From the NCBI RefSeq assembly GCF_900156405.1, contig NZ_FTNN01000017.1, positions 28,236 through 92,235 of the forward strand: a stretch of 64,000 nt of DNA, in the 5' to 3' direction. The DNA comes from Shewanella morhuae. Its GTDB lineage: Bacteria; Pseudomonadota; Gammaproteobacteria; Enterobacterales; Shewanellaceae. Shown piece by piece: positions 60,842 to 64,000 of this stretch (position 1 is the first letter of the stretch; the number at the start of each line of letters is the position of its first letter). A program made the translations under genes and the position numbers. A model generated the notes under the pieces. It made no database searches, was not told the origin of the DNA, and was given only the letters and a program-made list of their open reading frames with translations.

Positions 60842-63574
60842 TCAATAGCTCAAAATAAGCAGCAAATGAAAAAAACTGAATATGCTTTGATGTCTTTGTA
60901 TTCGCTTATATGAATTGTTAACTACGGCTATCTCTAGAAACCCATTTCCATCATGCTTGCCTAAATAAAGCCCTTCACTCTCACTAGCAACGACAAAGTT
61001 AGTGTCACTAAAACCATGTTTGATAAGTGTCTTCCTCCATCTAGCCTGGATAAGATTAGACTTTTCAGGGGCTAGGTTTGCATTATGATAGCGAAACTGT
61101 AAATGCCTGGCTTTTAAATCCAACAATTGACATAGGCGGATAAACATTCTTGAAATATTTGCGTCTGGACAGCGTAAGGCGTAATTTTTACCGGGAACCG
61201 CATACCGCAAAATTTCCATCCCTAGGCGAATATTTTCTAAGGTCAATGAACCTTCACTAATGCTGTTATCCAATCTATTACATAAAAAGATAAACACACG
61301 TGTTGAATTAGCTAAATGTTTATTTTGTTGGATGTTAACAACTGAAACGTCTATACGCGGAAACTTAGGGATTAAGGGTAAGTGCCTACCTCTGCGAGGA
61401 TAATTCTTATGAATAGTCTCGGCATTACTGAGTAACTTTTGTAATTGCTCTAATGGAACCACATAGTGCGCGGCAACTTCGATGGTGGATGATGTATGTA
61501 ACGCATTTAATGCTTTGGCCCAAGTTAAACTACTGATAGTTAAGTCTGTTTTTATATTGACAGAGAAGTTCGCTAAACTTGGCATCACTAGGCTGACTGT
61601 TTGTTGAGCTGGTTTAATGGCAAGTTTGTGCATAACGTCCTGAGTGTAGTACGTTATGCGTTCAGCTAGACTCAATCCTGGTTCAAGGGGTTGCAGTGTC
61701 ACACGACCCACGCACTCTGATGTAAAGTATTTTGTCAGTTCAAAGCGCGAATTGTGCTGCAGGTAATACAGTAGGTCTTTTAAATGAAGATAACTATTTA
61801 GCGTCGATTGCACGTCTTTATGGCCCATCATATGAGACAGGATAAACATTTTCTTGCGGGTGTTATCACTATAGCAAAGACGAGTTTGCAACCTTTTTAG
61901 ATACTTTTCATCAAAAAACTCATCATTGAACAAGGTCAAATGTCGCCTGCCCGTATCTATGATGCTGGCATTCAAACGACACCAGGTCCAATTAGCAAAA
62001 CTGTGTCGTAAATGATGTACACGTAAACTTTGATCTTGGGTGTAATGACGCATTAAGTCTGTTATTAAGTCATAAGCCTGATTCACTCTTCTCTGATTAT
62101 CAAAGAGTAAGGTGCTATTCTTAGCCCCTGCTCCATGGATGATTCGATAAGTGTATCGCAACTTACTCAATGCCGTCTTCGGCCACAAAGCGTCTAAAGG
62201 TAACTCTCTTCTGGCGGAGGTCGTTTTTAATGTCCTATGTTTATTAGGTCTCACTGAAAGCTGAACATAATCAAAGTCGTTATGGGTTGGTTCAGTCAGA
62301 GAGAATGTAAAATCCCCCCAGGTTAACTTGGCGGCTTCATTTCGACGTAATCCACTGTAAAAACAGAAACACAAAAGAAAATAGGCATCGTGGTGCGCCG
62401 GACAATGTGCCGATTGATGATCTAAATAGGACAACATGACTTGCACATGCTCATGGGAAATCAGGTTGCTATCTACCTCACTGGAGCTCCCAAACACCTC
62501 AATATCAGATAAACATAAATCTCGAACAAAGCCTGAATCACTCAGAAACTGCGCAAAATAGTAGATATATTTTTTTCGCTGTGCCGAAGAAAAATGGTCA
62601 GCAGCATCATTTAATTTCTCAGCCCAATCCTCACCAGACAATAAGTCAATATCGCTTGTGCAAAAAATGATTAGAAATGGCCGGCTTAAACTTTTGACAT
62701 AATCAATAGTTGTCGAGACTTTTAGCCGCCGCTTGTGCGTACCACCTGTCTTTAGTAACGAATACAGCCATGCGCATAAAATCCAAAAGTATGGATTACT
62801 CTTAGATGATTGTTGATCCAGAATGATTGCTATAGCCCCAAGACAATCGGCTCGAGGTTTGTTGCTATCTACAAGTTTACAGAGCTCGGTATATACCTTA
62901 TCTAATTGTTCGAGGGTCTTTTCCATCGACACAAAAGAAGTTTTCTCGTTCGTGACAACGGACCAATCACGAAAAGCCTTGGTTTTATCAGAAATGGCTT
63001 CTGAAAGGTACGGTTCGGCGTTTGCATAAACTTTTCCTGTCAGGAGACGTACAAACGCATGTGTGGGCAATGGCTGGCAAACGCCAGGTAACATGTACAT
63101 ACGATATTGAACCGGGCCATAACGGAGGACGTTATCAATTCGTCGCAGCACCCTTAGCTTCAATAGTGATATATCTGGCCAATCGAAATACGATCCGTAA
63201 TTAAGATAATGCACTAAAGCAGCTTTGAACTGACTGGGCTTTATTGCGAAAGACGCGCTATGGTGCACATTATGCCATTGCTGTAAAGCCATGACAGCCA
63301 TATCACTTAGCACATACCGTGGCGAATTTATTTTGATATTTTGGCATTGCCAATAACAAATTCCTCCCACGTAGAATATGTCCTGTGGGTATTCAACCAT
63401 AAACTGTAAATGTTCAGTTTTCTCTATGTTCACAGTGTAATATAAGACGAGTAATAGTCTCCCCAACTTAGCCTTGTCATCTAAATCTCTATGAGGCGCT
63501 ATCAACTCCCTGCTTAATTGAGTGTTAATGAGCTCGACTATGGGTAATTTTGTCAAATCTACCGGGGCCAACAT
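60842..63574 (-). CDS. Large tyrosine recombinase (910 residues)
   Basis: The catalytic residues are visible: R410 in YSGLRRNE, H520 and R523 in VHHLRHSF, H585 in MMGHKDVQS, and the nucleophile Y595 in TLNSYLHL. The catalytic domain (about 395-600) carries an extra insertion of roughly 50 residues between the HxxR box and GHK. About 390 N-terminal residues have no family I can name, and a 310-residue C-terminal extension is also unusual, so the protein is twice the usual integrase size. It is convergent with the integrase-HD operon. Similar oversized recombinases occur in other integrative elements, and the real target is unknown. Confidence 0.82.
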   Translation of the reverse strand: MLAPVDLTKLPIVELINTQLSRELIAPHRDLDDKAKLGRLLLVLYYTVNIEKTEHLQFMVEYPQDIFYVGGICYWQCQNIKINSPRYVLSDMAVMALQQWHNVHHSASFAIKPSQFKAALVHYLNYGSYFDWPDISLLKLRVLRRIDNVLRYGPVQYRMYMLPGVCQPLPTHAFVRLLTGKVYANAEPYLSEAISDKTKAFRDWSVVTNEKTSFVSMEKTLEQLDKVYTELCKLVDSNKPRADCLGAIAIILDQQSSKSNPYFWILCAWLYSLLKTGGTHKRRLKVSTTIDYVKSLSRPFLIIFCTSDIDLLSGEDWAEKLNDAADHFSSAQRKKYIYYFAQFLSDSGFVRDLCLSDIEVFGSSSEVDSNLISHEHVQVMLSYLDHQSAHCPAHHDAYFLLCFCFYSGLRRNEAAKLTWGDFTFSLTEPTHNDFDYVQLSVRPNKHRTLKTTSARRELPLDALWPKTALSKLRYTYRIIHGAGAKNSTLLFDNQRRVNQAYDLITDLMRHYTQDQSLRVHHLRHSFANWTWCRLNASIIDTGRRHLTLFNDEFFDEKYLKRLQTRLCYSDNTRKKMFILSHMMGHKDVQSTLNSYLHLKDLLYYLQHNSRFELTKYFTSECVGRVTLQPLEPGLSLAERITYYTQDVMHKLAIKPAQQTVSLVMPSLANFSVNIKTDLTISSLTWAKALNALHTSSTIEVAAHYVVPLEQLQKLLSNAETIHKNYPRRGRHLPLIPKFPRIDVSVVNIQQNKHLANSTRVFIFLCNRLDNSISEGSLTLENIRLGMEILRYAVPGKNYALRCPDANISRMFIRLCQLLDLKARHLQFRYHNANLAPEKSNLIQARWRKTLIKHGFSDTNFVVASESEGLYLGKHDGNGFLEIAVVNNSYKRIQRHQSIFSFFHLLLILSY

Positions 63575-63660
63575 CGGTTTATCACGTTTTAACGTGATGA
63601 TTGAAGGAATGTTTGGCGAGTCTATGTCTAAGAACTTTTTGGCGTAGTTGAGTATAGTTT

Positions 63661-64000
63661 AGTGGCACACTGAATTTGGCCACCTAATAAGAAATGTTAT
63701 GATCTCATTCATAGCGAATTTAGGTGACAAAATGAATAAAAGTAAACGTGCTCGATATAGCGCAGCGATTAAACTCGAAACTGCCCAATTAGTCATTGAC
63801 CAGGGCTATACACAAGAAGCGGCTGCCAAAGCCATGAACGTAGGTAAATCAACGGTCAGTAAGTGGGTAACGCAACTTCAGGTTGAACGTAAAGGGCTTG
63901 CTCCTAAAGCCTCACCCATGACGCCTGAGCAGATTGAAATAAGGGCACTTAAACGAGAAATTGAGCGTATTAACCTTGAGAAAGAAATCCTAAAAAAGGC
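63661..64000 (+). mobile_element. IS3-family insertion sequence, left end (truncated by window)
   Basis: The OrfA reading frame and the preceding sequence around 63661-63700 (with GTGGCACACTGAATTTGGCC, likely in the terminal inverted repeat) mark the left end of an IS3-family element. The exact boundary cannot be fixed without the other end. Confidence 0.65.
63732..64000 (+). CDS. IS3-family transposase OrfA (partial, runs off the right edge)
   Basis: The first 89 codons encode a helix-turn-helix transposase subunit: SAAIKLETAQLVIDQGYTQEAAAKAMNVGKSTVSKWV, then the leucine-zipper-like EIRALKREIERINLEKEILKKA, both typical of IS3-group OrfA. The catalytic DDE OrfB is expected in the -1 frame beyond the window. 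AGGTGACAAA precedes the ATG. Confidence 0.9.
   Translation, partial: MNKSKRARYSAAIKLETAQLVIDQGYTQEAAAKAMNVGKSTVSKWVTQLQVERKGLAPKASPMTPEQIEIRALKREIERINLEKEILKK

Larger units (their letters stand above)
30116..64000. mobile_element. Putative tRNA-Val-associated genomic island (right end outside window)
   Basis: Everything after the tRNA-Val pair is accessory in character: dynamin-like GTPase operon, type I restriction-modification with Druantia-like genes, an ArdC-like zincin, two tyrosine recombinases, an Xis-like gene, a TraI-type HD protein and an IS3 element. The left boundary is inferred from the tRNA. I found no second copy of the tRNA 3' end, so the other end is unknown. Some genes (for example the 5'-nucleotidase) may be older chromosomal residents, and the region may be several insertions. 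Confidence 0.55.

Noticed and set aside
58000..64000. Second copy of the tRNA-Val 3' end (att site) near the integrases
   Set aside because: No match to GGTTCGAGTCCACTCGGGTG was noticed; a computed search is needed, and the copy may be outside the window.
30116..64000. CRISPR array, suggested by the CARF-type regulator
   Set aside because: No regularly spaced direct repeats and no cas genes were seen; the CARF domain here fits the RtcR type.

Overview
The window looks like a Shewanella (Gammaproteobacteria, Alteromonadales) chromosome. This is inferred from protein similarity recalled from memory and from gene order: branched-chain keto acid dehydrogenase genes, astE, msrA, pgm-seqA-ybfF, ybfE-fldA, earP-efp, tusDCBE, serS-crcB-rarA-lolA-ftsK, lrp/ald, trxB, and rplT-rpmI-infC-thrS. 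No database search was possible.

Bases 1 to about 30,115 are ordinary core genome: metabolism, translation (serS, thrS, infC, rpmI, rplT, efp with its rhamnosyltransferase earP), tRNA thiolation (tusDCBE), replication and segregation (seqA, rarA, ftsK), lipoprotein sorting (lolA), redox proteins (fldA, trxB, msrA) and a MATE exporter. This part ends with two identical tRNA-Val(GAC) genes behind a stable-RNA type promoter.

From about 30,116 to the right edge the window is accessory DNA, probably an island beside the tRNA-Val pair. The first block (30.7-36.1 kb, minus strand) is an operon of three dynamin-like GTPases plus a membrane-anchored coiled-coil protein, followed by a YkgJ-like cysteine cluster protein and a zinc-ribbon protein. 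It resembles LeoABC/Eleos. A 5'-nucleotidase, a 55-residue membrane protein and an unknown protein follow. The second block (38.5-58.0 kb, minus strand) is, in transcription order: a CARF-sigma54 AAA+ activator, hsdR, a DruH-like protein, a giant DruE-like helicase, hsdM, hsdS, a small ORF with an in-frame amber codon and an ArdC-like zincin. This is a type I restriction-modification system with an apparent Druantia type III pair inserted between hsdR and hsdM. A good -24/-12 sigma54 promoter lies between the activator and hsdR. The locus may therefore be inducible defence, switched on by a ligand bound by the CARF domain.

The last block (58.1-64 kb) is mobility: an XRE repressor and an AlpA/Xis-like gene diverging over two identical ATGTTC-N7-GAACAT operators, a tyrosine integrase, a TraI-type HD protein, a 910-residue tyrosine recombinase, and the start of an IS3-family element cut by the window edge. 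No CRISPR array or rRNA was seen, and no second copy of the tRNA 3' end was found, so the far island boundary is probably outside the window.
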